From NCBI GenBank assembly GCA_964603595.1, contig CAZRVN010000001.1, positions 186,001 through 250,000 on the forward strand: a DNA stretch of 64,000 nt, written 5' to 3'. The position numbers and the translations under genes are program-made. Positions 55,101-62,945 of the stretch are shown here, one piece after another (within the stretch, counting starts at the first letter, position 1; the number at the start of each line of letters is the position of its first letter). Source of the DNA: JAQVEM01 sp964603595 (GTDB taxonomy: Bacteria; Actinomycetota; Humimicrobiia; Humimicrobiales; Humimicrobiaceae). The notes under the pieces were generated by a model that did not search any database, was not told the origin of the DNA, and saw only the letters and a program-made list of their open reading frames with translations.

Positions 55101-55126
55101 TTAAAATCTCTTATATACTTTTTCAT
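52109..55126 (-). CDS. Large pilus-associated protein: PilX-like N terminus with four DUF11 repeats
   Basis: The 1005-residue protein begins with a short basic part and a membrane helix (ITILVLIMGMVIIFTITAM), then ALNIAEAGISDML as in PilX-type proteins. Residues about 165-300 are bactofilin-like short beta repeats (GGDLVIRDLIALGDVVAGDKL). Residues about 357-812 hold four DUF11/CARDB-type repeats of 117-119 residues (for example VEKDAVPNTAEVGDTVTYNYT). About 190 further residues resembling the first part follow. It lies three bases after a prepilin-like gene, so it is probably a minor pilin or a surface adhesin. Confidence 0.82.
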   Translation of the reverse strand: MKKYIRDFKKGIGGNITILVLIMGMVIIFTITAMTKFMFEDVVFTEYYESRIKALNIAEAGISDMLIKIERYFEDDEPLPSEHTPYDYDDYVEDSDGNNVGRFYVDYEEATDINGKVTNYIITSTGEDIPSGRTRTVRVNMAVSFTTEIDMFSYIYSRSGLEFFDLINVPFINGPVYLGGDLVIRDLIALGDVVAGDKLLVGGNIDMGGSSRLRSEMINVGGDIEMTGGLLGSPRIESSSTETLEMIVMDDIRLENSSRIGSSSNPVNLSCHGEISTTGSSNVYYNEPIGDDLFSAPKLDVKVYIDNFITMIQEPPSDVLIIDEDDMIEAGIFVIDPELLMALVPVPITSVASESVKIVTDETNPTILVTKDADPGTAEVGDIITYDYTVTNRGTKTLYNITCLDSALGAVTLSGLADLDSDGIVDDLVAGGSATGTLTYTVTESDEPGPIENSVTATGDTSSTSPADEMEESVKIITNPHILVTKDANPNVADVGDLITYNYTVTNVSTAILTDVTCVDSALGAVTLSGLTDEDVDGTADDLAVGATATGTLIYTVLSSDRPGPIENSVTATADSALEPDPVSDTTEESVKVIMDPHLLVEKDAVPNTAEVGDTVTYNYTVTNVGMQILYDVYLTDLPLGMVSMTGLTDEDGDGIADDLFVGQAATGSLTYEVTADDLPGPIENKVVASGDTDPHSIIPSDEANESVKIETGPYIVVEKDAVPNTAEVGDTVTYNYTVTNISGGIIVDVTCVDSALGDVTLSGLTDEDSDGTADDLAIDAVATGSLTYTVTEADKPGPIENSVTVIYTPMITGDEFYREDGQNSIKFYEDSGHYYIEIEGNVLVDGDIRIGESLEANDVDPNDNDIYYSGSGKLIATGNIDASCGLLPLGNFPEDDLLILMASGNLDITVDDYNHYFADYTDPDVKILGVSGGSAILNSHNALLGSLISGDIDARDESGLIGFLLGSMSSIGYDYGLDDVIPEDMPKLVYGGVTFNKQWEEVVD
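52690..54060 (-). repeat. Four tandem DUF11 repeat units within the pilus protein
   Basis: Four units of about 351-357 bases encode DUF11 domains. The phrase AEVGD-x-x-TY-x-YTVTN recurs at about residues 370, 490, 605 and 725. Two units share an identical 57-base stretch (52904-52960 and 53255-53311, offset 351), which shows recent duplication or homogenisation. Confidence 0.9.
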
Positions 55127-55128
55127 TT

Positions 55129-55743
55129 TTAAACCCTATTCCTTAGCGTAACGGAAGTTTCAAGATTCATTGTCCTTGGCCCTTCCACAGTATTCTGCTG
55201 GTCAATAGATAACTCAATATTTACATTTCTTATATCTACAAGCATTGCCGAATCCACAGGCATATCCAAAAAATCCTGGCCATAACCTGCAATATATGCA
55301 AAAATTTGGCTTCCAATCAAATGCCTTGCAACCACTTTTGTATTGCCGCTATCAACCTCTCTTGTAAGTTTATAAAAACCCTCGTAACCTTCCTCATCAT
55401 CCACAATAGCTTGATAATGAACTACTTCCATAGTATCATCAGAATCCACATTGCTTTTAAATATAAACTCATCTCCATTGGCATAAGTAATTTCCGATAT
55501 CTCCCTGATATCCTTGGTTATTAAATTCATTGCTGTCCTTGCATCCCTTGCTGATGTAGCAACACTTATTGTAATCTCGCTTGACCTTACAGAGTTGAAA
55601 TAAGACATGGTTATAAGACCTACTATTATTGAGATAAGCAGTGATGAAAGCAGAAGCTCAATCATTGTAAATCCTGAATTTTTCTTAAATTTACCTTGTA
55701 GTAGTAACCTCATTACTTGGCTCACTTTCTTTTCCATCATCAT
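55129..55743 (-). CDS. Prepilin-like protein, PilW type
   Basis: The 204-residue protein has a prepilin leader and cleavage site at G-FTMIELLL near residue 24, with the conserved glutamate five residues after cleavage. A 20-residue hydrophobic helix follows and then a beta-rich domain with VSTSAR and MNLITKDIREIS. The start is uncertain: the ATG at 55743 overlaps the upstream gene by 53 bases, and an internal ATG at 55713 would suit as well. It is a minor pilin candidate for the pil genes in this run. Confidence 0.85.
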   Translation of the reverse strand: MMMEKKVSQVMRLLLQGKFKKNSGFTMIELLLSSLLISIIVGLITMSYFNSVRSSEITISVATSARDARTAMNLITKDIREISEITYANGDEFIFKSNVDSDDTMEVVHYQAIVDDEEGYEGFYKLTREVDSGNTKVVARHLIGSQIFAYIAGYGQDFLDMPVDSAMLVDIRNVNIELSIDQQNTVEGPRTMNLETSVTLRNRV

Positions 55744-56452
55744 AAACCGCCGTTACATAATAAGTATATTTAGCCGGTTTACCCCATTCTATAAAAGTTT
55801 CGTCATATCTTGTTACACTTGCCTGACCACGATAATTAAATGTGCCCGTTCCTTTTTTTCTGTAAACTTTATAGTAATCAATTGGCGTTTCTGTATCCGG
55901 CTTTTCCCAGTTTATACTTATTGCTCTAAAAATTATTATTGTAATATCATATTCTATTTCCAGATTTGTTGGCGGCGGGTAGGGAATGCTTGGCGGCCCT
56001 CCTTCTCCAAAAGTAGGTGCTATCTGGGTTACGATTGTTATCTCATTGTTCAACTTATCACATTGTGCACTTATCTCTACCTGTTTATAGCTATATTCAC
56101 CCTCTACCCATTCTACAGAACGTGTTATAACAAATTCCTCACCATCTACCTCAATAGTTGACTGCGGCTCCATTGAACCATCAGGGTTACCGCCTGAAAT
56201 TCCAATCTCCGAATAACTTCTTAACCTTGTTTGCTCTATTTCATTATCAACCAATGCCAGTGCTTTAGTCTTTGACTTATTTACCATCATAGCTTTATTT
56301 GCCATTGTAACACCCTGCACCATTACAAGGGTTACCATAGCAAGTACGAAAAAAGCAACAAGTATTTCAACCAGAGTCATACCTTTCTGGTCTTTAAGAT
56401 TCAGCTTTTTAATGCTTTTAATTTTTGAAAGATGAAAAAATATTTTTTTCAT
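55691..56452 (-). CDS. Prepilin-like protein, PilV type, with C-terminal fibronectin III domain
   Basis: The start was set at the ATG at 56452; an upstream ATG at 56536 would overlap aroQ by 65 bases and add a sequence with no prepilin character. The leader ends at KG-MTLVEILVAF, a type IV prepilin cleavage site with glutamate at +5. A hydrophobic helix and a beta region follow. Residues about 165-253 form a fibronectin type III domain (PPPTNLEIEYDI, ISINWEKPDTETPIDYYKVYRK, YTYYVTAVYDDGKES). The FN3 tail suggests an exposed, possibly adhesive minor pilin. Confidence 0.82.
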   Translation of the reverse strand: MKKIFFHLSKIKSIKKLNLKDQKGMTLVEILVAFFVLAMVTLVMVQGVTMANKAMMVNKSKTKALALVDNEIEQTRLRSYSEIGISGGNPDGSMEPQSTIEVDGEEFVITRSVEWVEGEYSYKQVEISAQCDKLNNEITIVTQIAPTFGEGGPPSIPYPPPTNLEIEYDITIIIFRAISINWEKPDTETPIDYYKVYRKKGTGTFNYRGQASVTRYDETFIEWGKPAKYTYYVTAVYDDGKESEPSNEVTTTR

Positions 56453-56471
56453 AGTTCCCACAACATCAATT

Positions 56472-56906
56472 TCATTTTTTAATCTGTTCCAGGATATACA
56501 AAACAGCCAGCTTGTATACATCAGGCCCGAGGCCACTTATCACGCCAACAACCGCAGGAGATATAACCGACTTCCCTCTCCACTGCTCCCTGCTGAATAT
56601 ATTTGATATATGAACCTCTATAGTTTTAATATTGCTTGCCAGTATAGCGTCATATATTCCGTAGCTATAATGTGTAAGAGCCCCCGGATTTATTATAATA
56701 TAGTCCGTATCACCTATACATTTGTGTATTCTATCTATAATCTCACCTTCATGATTTGACTGGTAATATGCTATTTCTACTTTCCCTTCAAAAATTTTAT
56801 CCAGTTCTTTTTTTACATCATTAAAACTTTTTTTTCCGTATATCTCTTCTTCTCTATTACCCAGAAGGTTTAAATTTGGACCGTTAATTATAATTATTTT
56901 TTTCAT
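56472..56906 (-). CDS. aroQ: 3-dehydroquinate dehydratase, type II
   Basis: The type II enzyme dehydrates 3-dehydroquinate to 3-dehydroshikimate. The 144-residue protein has NGPNLNLLGNREEEIYG at the start, the NPGALTHYSYGIYDAI segment and the catalytic HISNIFSREQWRGKSVISP region. Its neighbours aroB, aroK and aroC complete a four-gene shikimate set. A 112-base AT-rich gap separates it from aroB upstream. Confidence 0.95.
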   Translation of the reverse strand: MKKIIIINGPNLNLLGNREEEIYGKKSFNDVKKELDKIFEGKVEIAYYQSNHEGEIIDRIHKCIGDTDYIIINPGALTHYSYGIYDAILASNIKTIEVHISNIFSREQWRGKSVISPAVVGVISGLGPDVYKLAVLYILEQIKK

Positions 56907-57017
56907 TTTCCCACTTTTCTTATTAAAAATATAATTATTTAAATAGAATTAATATAAAATTCAAATTTACAAATTTATTAATAATATATTTAATATTTTT
57001 CTTATATATATTTCTAA

Positions 57018-58127
57018 TTAATTATACATACTTTTTTTGATATTATCAACAATTATACTTCTTGCGAGGCCGTAGTAAAAGATAGGTTTATTTATACCTT
57101 TGAGAAGCACAAATTTATTTTTTGACGACTTAAATTTCTTGTCATATTTTATTACATCAATCATTTTACTGGTATTTGCCCGTGGTATCTTATAGGGCAT
57201 TTTTAGCTTCCTGTACAGCTCTATAAGTTCATTTTTAACCTTTTTTTCAAGTATCCCCAGCGAAATTGATATATCAATTGCCATAATTATTCCAACACTT
57301 ATAGCTTTTCCATGATTTATTTCCTTCAGGCCAAAAATATTTTCTATACAATGCCCCAGGGTGTGGCCAAAATTAAGTAAATTTCTGTAACCTGTGTCAA
57401 ATTCATCTATGCTTACCACTTTTGATTTTATATGACAGCATCTGTATACTATATCTTTAAATCCTCTGGTTTTAATTAAATGAAATAACCTATCCTCCCT
57501 GCCGTCACATAGATTTTTTTTAAGTCCATCAAGTATCTTTTTATCAAATACTATTCCATATTTTACAATTTCGCCCAATCCATTTATAATCTGGTCTTCT
57601 TCCAGTGTAGATATAAAAGAAATATCGATAATTATGGCGTCCGGCTGGTAAAAACTCCCGATTATATTCTTTATACTGCGGTAGTTAACCCCGACTTTTC
57701 CTCCTATGCTGCTGTCTACCTGCCCTATTATAGTTGTGGGGCACTGTATAAACTTAATTCCGCGGTGGAAAGTAGAAGCCGCAAAACCTGCCAGGTCACC
57801 TATAACTCCTCCTCCGAATGCCACCAGCACATCATTTCGGTGTATATTAAAATCAATTAACCTGCTGTATATATAATCAACATTTTCCAGGTTCTTATAC
57901 TCTTCCCCATCCTGGATTTCTATAATTTCATATGGTAAATCACATTTTTGAAGAGAATTTTTAATTACACCCTTATAAATATCAAATACCTTATCGTTGG
58001 TCACAATAGCTATTTTTTCACAATCCTTGAATCTCTTTTTTATAAGGATTGCAAAATAATCTTCAAATTTTACATCTATATAAATTGGATAATGTTTAAG
58101 TTTTGTTTTAGCATTAATAATTTTCAT
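57018..58127 (-). CDS. aroB: 3-dehydroquinate synthase
   Basis: AroB cyclises DAHP to 3-dehydroquinate with NAD and a metal. Conserved parts are VAFGGGVIGDLAGFAASTFHRGI, CPTTIIGQVDSSIGGK and the metal histidines in LLNFGHTLGHCIE and EINHGKAISVG. The length of 369 residues is normal. The stop of aroK lies 22 bases upstream. Confidence 0.96.
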   Translation of the reverse strand: MKIINAKTKLKHYPIYIDVKFEDYFAILIKKRFKDCEKIAIVTNDKVFDIYKGVIKNSLQKCDLPYEIIEIQDGEEYKNLENVDYIYSRLIDFNIHRNDVLVAFGGGVIGDLAGFAASTFHRGIKFIQCPTTIIGQVDSSIGGKVGVNYRSIKNIIGSFYQPDAIIIDISFISTLEEDQIINGLGEIVKYGIVFDKKILDGLKKNLCDGREDRLFHLIKTRGFKDIVYRCCHIKSKVVSIDEFDTGYRNLLNFGHTLGHCIENIFGLKEINHGKAISVGIIMAIDISISLGILEKKVKNELIELYRKLKMPYKIPRANTSKMIDVIKYDKKFKSSKNKFVLLKGINKPIFYYGLARSIIVDNIKKSMYN

Positions 58128-58148
58128 CTGATTTTTTACCTAAACTAG

Positions 58149-58667
58149 TTAAATTAAGTACTTAAGCCGGGCAAGAATCTCTTTTGAAGTTTTATAGGGG
58201 TCTTCTCTATTATTATCTATTACTATGTGAGCATACTTACGGTACAGTATATCTCTTCTCTTTACCATTTTTCTTATAATCTCTTCCCTATTTTTTACAT
58301 CTATAAGTGGTCTGTCTTTAGCATCTTTCAATCGCCTGGAAGAATTTTCAGGAGAAACATTTAAATATATAACCCTGCTATTCCTCCTGATTATATCAAC
58401 ATTTTTCTTTCTTTCTACTACACCGCCCCCACAGGCAAAAATACAATTTTTATTTTTATATATTTTTTTAATAACCTTTGACTCTAAATCTCTGAAATAA
58501 TCCTCTCCATACTCCTTAAATATATCCTTTATCTCCATTCCTTTATCTAATTCAATTATTTTATCCATGTCAATGAATAAAAATCCCATCTTCCCTGCCA
58601 GAATTCTACCAATAGTGGACTTACCCGAACCCATAAAACCTATAAGAGATATATTCTCATAATCCAT
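58149..58667 (-). CDS. aroK: Shikimate kinase
   Basis: AroK phosphorylates shikimate. The P-loop is GFMGSGKSTIGR, the substrate residues lie in FIDMDKIIE and YFRDLES, the glycine motif is CGGGVV, and the lid region contains DRPLID. The length of 172 residues is normal. It lies six bases after aroC. Confidence 0.96.
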   Translation of the reverse strand: MDYENISLIGFMGSGKSTIGRILAGKMGFLFIDMDKIIELDKGMEIKDIFKEYGEDYFRDLESKVIKKIYKNKNCIFACGGGVVERKKNVDIIRRNSRVIYLNVSPENSSRRLKDAKDRPLIDVKNREEIIRKMVKRRDILYRKYAHIVIDNNREDPYKTSKEILARLKYLI

Positions 58668-58673
58668 GCCATT

Positions 58674-59861
58674 TTAAATATCTTCAAGATATTTTTTATA
58701 ATTATTAAAATTTTCTAATATTTCTTCCATGCTGTCCCCGCCAAATTTTTCCTGTATTGCATTCAGCAACCCTATTGATAACATAGATTCACCTACTACG
58801 GCAGCTGCAGGGACGACACAAACGTCTGACCTTTCTTTTAAGCTTATAACACTTTCTTTTGTTTTTATATTTACACTATCCAATCCTTTAGAAGTAGTCG
58901 GTATTGGTTTCATGCAAGCACCCACAACAACCGGTTCCCCATTTGTTATTCCACCTTCTATACCTCCGGCCCTGTTTGTTTTTCTGTAAAAACCTTCACT
59001 TTTTTTATAGTAGATTTTATCGTGAAAATTAATTCCGGTTATAAAAGGCGCATTATACCCTTCACCTATTTCAACAGCTTTTATCGCAGGTATACTCATA
59101 AACAACCGGGCTATATTACCATCAATTCTCCTATCCCACTGTGAATAAGAACCAAGACCGGGTGGTACCCCTGTTGCGACGACCCTAAATTTTCCACCTA
59201 TACTATCTCCATTATTCATTGCTTTTTGTATCTCATCTTTCATTTTTAAACTTTTCGCTTTATCGGGACACCTTACCTCAGATAATTCAATTTCCTTTAA
59301 TAAATCAGTATTTCCCCTGCTGCTATTATTTATTTTTATTTCACTATCAGTAGTAACCCCGCCAATCTGGTCCACATAGCTAAATATATCTATTCCAAGT
59401 AACTTTAAAATAATCTTTGCAAATCCTCCTGCTGCAACCCTTGCAGCAGTCTCTCTTGCACTGCTCCTTTCTATTGCATCTCTTATATCATCAAGTCTGT
59501 ATTTTAAATATCCGTTAATATCCGCATGTCCAGGCCTGGGATTTAATAATTTTTCCCCTGAATCCCCACCGCTTTCTCTTGATTCAGGACTTATATCCAT
59601 TATATCTTTCCAGTTATTCCAGTCCCTGTTTCTTATAATAAAAGATACAGGCGCACCTGTACTTTTTCCCTTTCTTATGCCGGAAATTATCTCAATAGCA
59701 TCATTCTCTATTGACATCCTCTTCCCTCTACCGTAACCTTTCTGTCTTCTTGACAGTTCACTGTCCAGAAAAGTTACATCAACATCAACACCTGAAGGAT
59801 ATCCATCTATAATACCTGCAATACCTCTGCCATGCGATTCACCAGCAGTTAAAAATCTCAA
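58674..59861 (-). CDS. aroC: Chorismate synthase
   Basis: AroC makes chorismate from EPSP and needs reduced FMN. Signatures are GESHGRGIAGIIDGYPSGV, RRQKGYGRGKRM, GHADINGYLKY, SSARETAARVAAGGFAK and GVPPGLGSYSQWDRRIDG, then NRAGGIEGGITNGEP. The length of 395 residues is normal. It follows the pilP-like gene by 18 bases, as in several Gram-positive and actinobacterial genomes with pil-aro clusters. Confidence 0.96.
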   Translation of the reverse strand: MRFLTAGESHGRGIAGIIDGYPSGVDVDVTFLDSELSRRQKGYGRGKRMSIENDAIEIISGIRKGKSTGAPVSFIIRNRDWNNWKDIMDISPESRESGGDSGEKLLNPRPGHADINGYLKYRLDDIRDAIERSSARETAARVAAGGFAKIILKLLGIDIFSYVDQIGGVTTDSEIKINNSSRGNTDLLKEIELSEVRCPDKAKSLKMKDEIQKAMNNGDSIGGKFRVVATGVPPGLGSYSQWDRRIDGNIARLFMSIPAIKAVEIGEGYNAPFITGINFHDKIYYKKSEGFYRKTNRAGGIEGGITNGEPVVVGACMKPIPTTSKGLDSVNIKTKESVISLKERSDVCVVPAAAVVGESMLSIGLLNAIQEKFGGDSMEEILENFNNYKKYLEDI

Positions 59862-59879
59862 ATTTTAAACACCCTTTTT

Positions 59880-60422
59880 CTAATCATATAAAGGAATATC
59901 TATAAATAAAGTTATCAGTTCATCCCCTTTTTGTAATACTACCGAATCATCATTTATCGCCATAACAGCATAAATATCTTTTAGCGTATCTCCCACCTTT
60001 AATTTATATGTATAATCATTAAGATTTATATCGGCGTAGTCAACTCCTTCTTTACTAAAAATTTCTTCCAGCTTAAGGATGTTCTTTTCCTCCCCTTCAT
60101 CTTCTTCACTAATATAAAATGGCTTAAATGGGTCCCTTGAAGATTCGTCAATAATATCTATATCTGTTTCAGCTTCATAACTTTTTTTCATATTTTCTTC
60201 ACCCTTGCCAATTTCTTCAATTTCCCTCTCATCAATCTCAACTTCAGGCACCTTAAGACTCTCATCCTCCTCTGAACTTTTCTCTCCAAAAAGCCCAAAA
60301 ACAAAACACCCTGAAGCAAAAATAATTACAGATACAGAGAATAAAGCTGCTATGCACATTATTATAATTCTTTTTAATTTTACGATTATTATTTTATTTC
60401 CTTTTTTATTGTTATTTTCCAT
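59880..60422 (-). CDS. PilP-like pilus assembly protein
   Basis: The 180-residue protein has one membrane helix (about 15-36), a charged region rich in Glu, then the RDPFKPFY motif that marks PilP or GspC-like linkers, and a small beta domain (YTYKLKVGDTLKDIYAVMAINDDSVVLQKGDELITL). In diderms PilP joins the inner-membrane complex to the secretin. A monoderm would have it without the secretin. It follows pilO by eight bases. Identification rests on motif and position. Confidence 0.68.
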   Translation of the reverse strand: MENNNKKGNKIIIVKLKRIIIMCIAALFSVSVIIFASGCFVFGLFGEKSSEEDESLKVPEVEIDEREIEEIGKGEENMKKSYEAETDIDIIDESSRDPFKPFYISEEDEGEEKNILKLEEIFSKEGVDYADINLNDYTYKLKVGDTLKDIYAVMAINDDSVVLQKGDELITLFIDIPLYD

Positions 60423-60430
60423 AATCTCTT

Positions 60431-60991
60431 TTATTTTGAAATATTTATCAACTTGCTTTCACTATACATTTCAATTTTTATATAAGCATTTATATCTTCA
60501 TAATTATCCTCAGTTGACTGTATCATAACATTCATTATCTTTGATATTCTTGGTATCTTTTCCACTACATTTATAAAAGTTATAATATCGTAATAACTCC
60601 CTACTATAATCACATCAGCATCAATTTTATTTAATTTCATTTCGCCTTCTTTATCGCCTACAGACCCCTCTGAATAATCAATTGAGTGAATATCTACATT
60701 TGAATAATCTGCAATATCATAAAATTCGTTTGTAATAACACTGATATTATTTTCCATTGGAAGTTTTAATAAATACTTCTGATATTCAGCATTAAGTAAA
60801 TAATACTCATCTTCCACAAGCATAGTTTCTTCTAACTGAGCTTCTAATGTCTGATAATTCTGCTTTTCCGCTTCAATAGCAGTACTATTGCTGATACTTG
60901 CAGTAAAATTAGGTATTAATATCAGAACAGTAAGTAAAATTATAACCACCAGAATTGCTATTATAATAATTATTTTAATTCTTACGCTCAT
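60431..60991 (-). CDS. pilO: PilO-like pilus assembly protein
   Basis: The 186-residue protein starts with a membrane helix (KIIIIIAILVVIILLTVLIL), continues with a coiled coil and ends in a ferredoxin-like domain (LNKIDADVIIVGSYYDIITFINVVEKIPRIS). This is the PilO pattern. It pairs with PilN on the outer face of the membrane and lies 41 bases after pilN. Confidence 0.87.
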   Translation of the reverse strand: MSVRIKIIIIIAILVVIILLTVLILIPNFTASISNSTAIEAEKQNYQTLEAQLEETMLVEDEYYLLNAEYQKYLLKLPMENNISVITNEFYDIADYSNVDIHSIDYSEGSVGDKEGEMKLNKIDADVIIVGSYYDIITFINVVEKIPRISKIMNVMIQSTEDNYEDINAYIKIEMYSESKLINISK

Positions 60992-61032
60992 AATTAAATA
61001 TAGTTACCTTTATTAAAAAATTTAAAATATAA

Positions 61033-61737
61033 TTACTGATTTAACATCTGCAGTTCCTCATCCAGCTCTTCTTCTTCACCAGCCGGCGCACCCTGATCCT
61101 TTTCCAGGCCTAATTCTTCAATGTATGGTTCAATGTTAAAATATGCACTTATTGTAAACGCCATTACTTCTATATCGGAATCAGTGATATAGTCTTTATG
61201 GATACTATTTATTATAGCTTCGCTGGTATTTTCCATGTTATTAATTTGAATCAGTAACTTTGTTATATCAGTATAATTAAGTGCATAACCTGTAATAGTT
61301 AAATATCTTATTTCCTCTATATTTTCCCCAAGCCCTTCTTCACTGGTTTCTGTAATAAACTTATAAAATCCCTCGCCATCACACTCTATCAATGTTAAAT
61401 ATATATTTTCCGGTATCTTTTTACCAAAATCAATCAACATGTCTGACCATATTACTTCTACTTCCTCCAGGTATACAACAGCCTTTTCTTTCTCTTTTAC
61501 CTTATCTTTAAAATCGTTATAAACTTCCAATTTTCTTACATAATTATTAATCTGCAAATTTACTCTTTCGTGCTCCTCCAATTCCGGTGTTAGCCCGCTG
61601 TTAATATTGTATACAACAATTGAAAATACACTGACTACCGCCAATAATATTAACATTATTACTAAAACTACACCCAGCATTATACTTCTAACATCTCTAA
61701 TTTTTTCTTCTTTTGGCAGAAGGTTAATAGTTTTCAT
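61033..61737 (-). CDS. pilN: PilN-like pilus assembly protein
   Basis: The 234-residue protein has the diagnostic INLLPKEEK motif at residues 4-12, which binds the PilM groove, then a membrane helix (about 20-45) and a coiled coil plus small domain. The acidic C-terminal tail is rich in Glu. It overlaps pilM by four bases and is translationally coupled to it. Confidence 0.9.
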   Translation of the reverse strand: MKTINLLPKEEKIRDVRSIMLGVVLVIMLILLAVVSVFSIVVYNINSGLTPELEEHERVNLQINNYVRKLEVYNDFKDKVKEKEKAVVYLEEVEVIWSDMLIDFGKKIPENIYLTLIECDGEGFYKFITETSEEGLGENIEEIRYLTITGYALNYTDITKLLIQINNMENTSEAIINSIHKDYITDSDIEVMAFTISAYFNIEPYIEELGLEKDQGAPAGEEEELDEELQMLNQ

Positions 61738-62939
61738 TGATCTAGACCTCTCAAAGCCATCCCTATAGCCACAGGATCAAGAAGGCTACCTATATTATTG
61801 CTACCATAATCCGAAATGTTTTTCAGGTATTGTAAGGAAAAGTAATCAGAGATATTTAACAGCTCAACTTTATATTCTATTTCCTTTTCCATGTATTTAT
61901 CTATATTTTTAATATAATCCCCTGTTAAAATAATTTTATTTAATTTAGCTTTGGGGTTTTCCTGGAGGAAGTGGTCTATTGATAATCTAATTTCACTTAT
62001 AAAACGGTCAGCAACACTTTTCATAATTTCATTTGTTTGACTGCTGTTAATACCTGACCCGGTACCAGACTTGGCTTTGCCTTTATCAGCTTTTTTATCT
62101 TCTTTTTCACTTGACTTATTTTCGCTGGATTTGCTTTTGGCACTTTTATCTTTATCTTCTTTTACCCATTCTTCATTCTTTTTACCCATAAGTGTCATAA
62201 AATCAAATTTTTTTAATACATCTTCACAGTACTTATCATCTTTTTTTGTTTCTTTGTAAATTTCGTCAATAAAACTTTTTATAGAAGTGGACGTAAACCT
62301 CGGATATTTTAAATTATAATTGTGAATCATCTCAATTATTGAGATTTCCAGACCAATATTTACAACGCAAAAAGAATCTGGCTCCTTGCTTTTACTATTT
62401 TTCCTGCCTTTTTCAATATTATAAATATAATCTATAGTCCTGTATAAGGCGAAACAATTCAAATCAATCGCCTGAGCGATAAGACCAGCTTTCTTAAAAC
62501 CTGATACTACATCATCTATCATGCTTTTCATTGCACCTACAAGCATTATCCGCGAATGGTCCTCGCCTTTTTCTACGATATAATAATCATATATAACATT
62601 ATTTTTGGGTATGGGGATAAAATCATTAATCTGGTACTGGATAGAATTACTTATTTCATCATCATTTATAACCGGTATCTTAATCTCTTTAGCAATTATT
62701 TTTTGATTGGCAATTCCAATAAAAACCTTTTTTTCAGAGATTTTGTATTTTTTCCATATCTCTTTTAGACTACTGGAAAGAGCCATGTGATCCTGAACTT
62801 CACCCTTTACAACACATTTTGGTTGTAATTCAGCTTTCACTATTTTCCTTACAGTAATATTATTTCTTGATTTCAGCAGTTCAACAATACCAACCCTGTA
62901 TGAGCTTAAATTTAATCCTATTGCCAGCATTTGAATCAC
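61734..62939 (-). CDS. pilM: PilM-like actin-fold protein
   Basis: The 401-residue protein follows the PilM pattern: GLNLSSYRVGIVEL near the N terminus, PVINDDEISNSIQYQINDFIPIP, LVGAMKSMIDDV and the C-terminal ILTGDYIKNIDKYM. It would bind ATP and recruit PilN on the cytoplasmic side. A 50-residue Lys, Ser and Glu-rich insert (about 255-305), unlike typical PilM, splits the actin-like domain. It is six bases downstream of the prepilin peptidase gene. Confidence 0.9.
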   Translation of the reverse strand: MIQMLAIGLNLSSYRVGIVELLKSRNNITVRKIVKAELQPKCVVKGEVQDHMALSSSLKEIWKKYKISEKKVFIGIANQKIIAKEIKIPVINDDEISNSIQYQINDFIPIPKNNVIYDYYIVEKGEDHSRIMLVGAMKSMIDDVVSGFKKAGLIAQAIDLNCFALYRTIDYIYNIEKGRKNSKSKEPDSFCVVNIGLEISIIEMIHNYNLKYPRFTSTSIKSFIDEIYKETKKDDKYCEDVLKKFDFMTLMGKKNEEWVKEDKDKSAKSKSSENKSSEKEDKKADKGKAKSGTGSGINSSQTNEIMKSVADRFISEIRLSIDHFLQENPKAKLNKIILTGDYIKNIDKYMEKEIEYKVELLNISDYFSLQYLKNISDYGSNNIGSLLDPVAIGMALRGLDQ

Positions 62940-62945
62940 TCTCTT

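Noticed and set aside
52109..55126. Repeats in the large pilus protein considered as a mobile or CRISPR-like array
   Set aside because: The units are in frame, encode DUF11 domains, and have no spacer-repeat structure or terminal inverted repeats.
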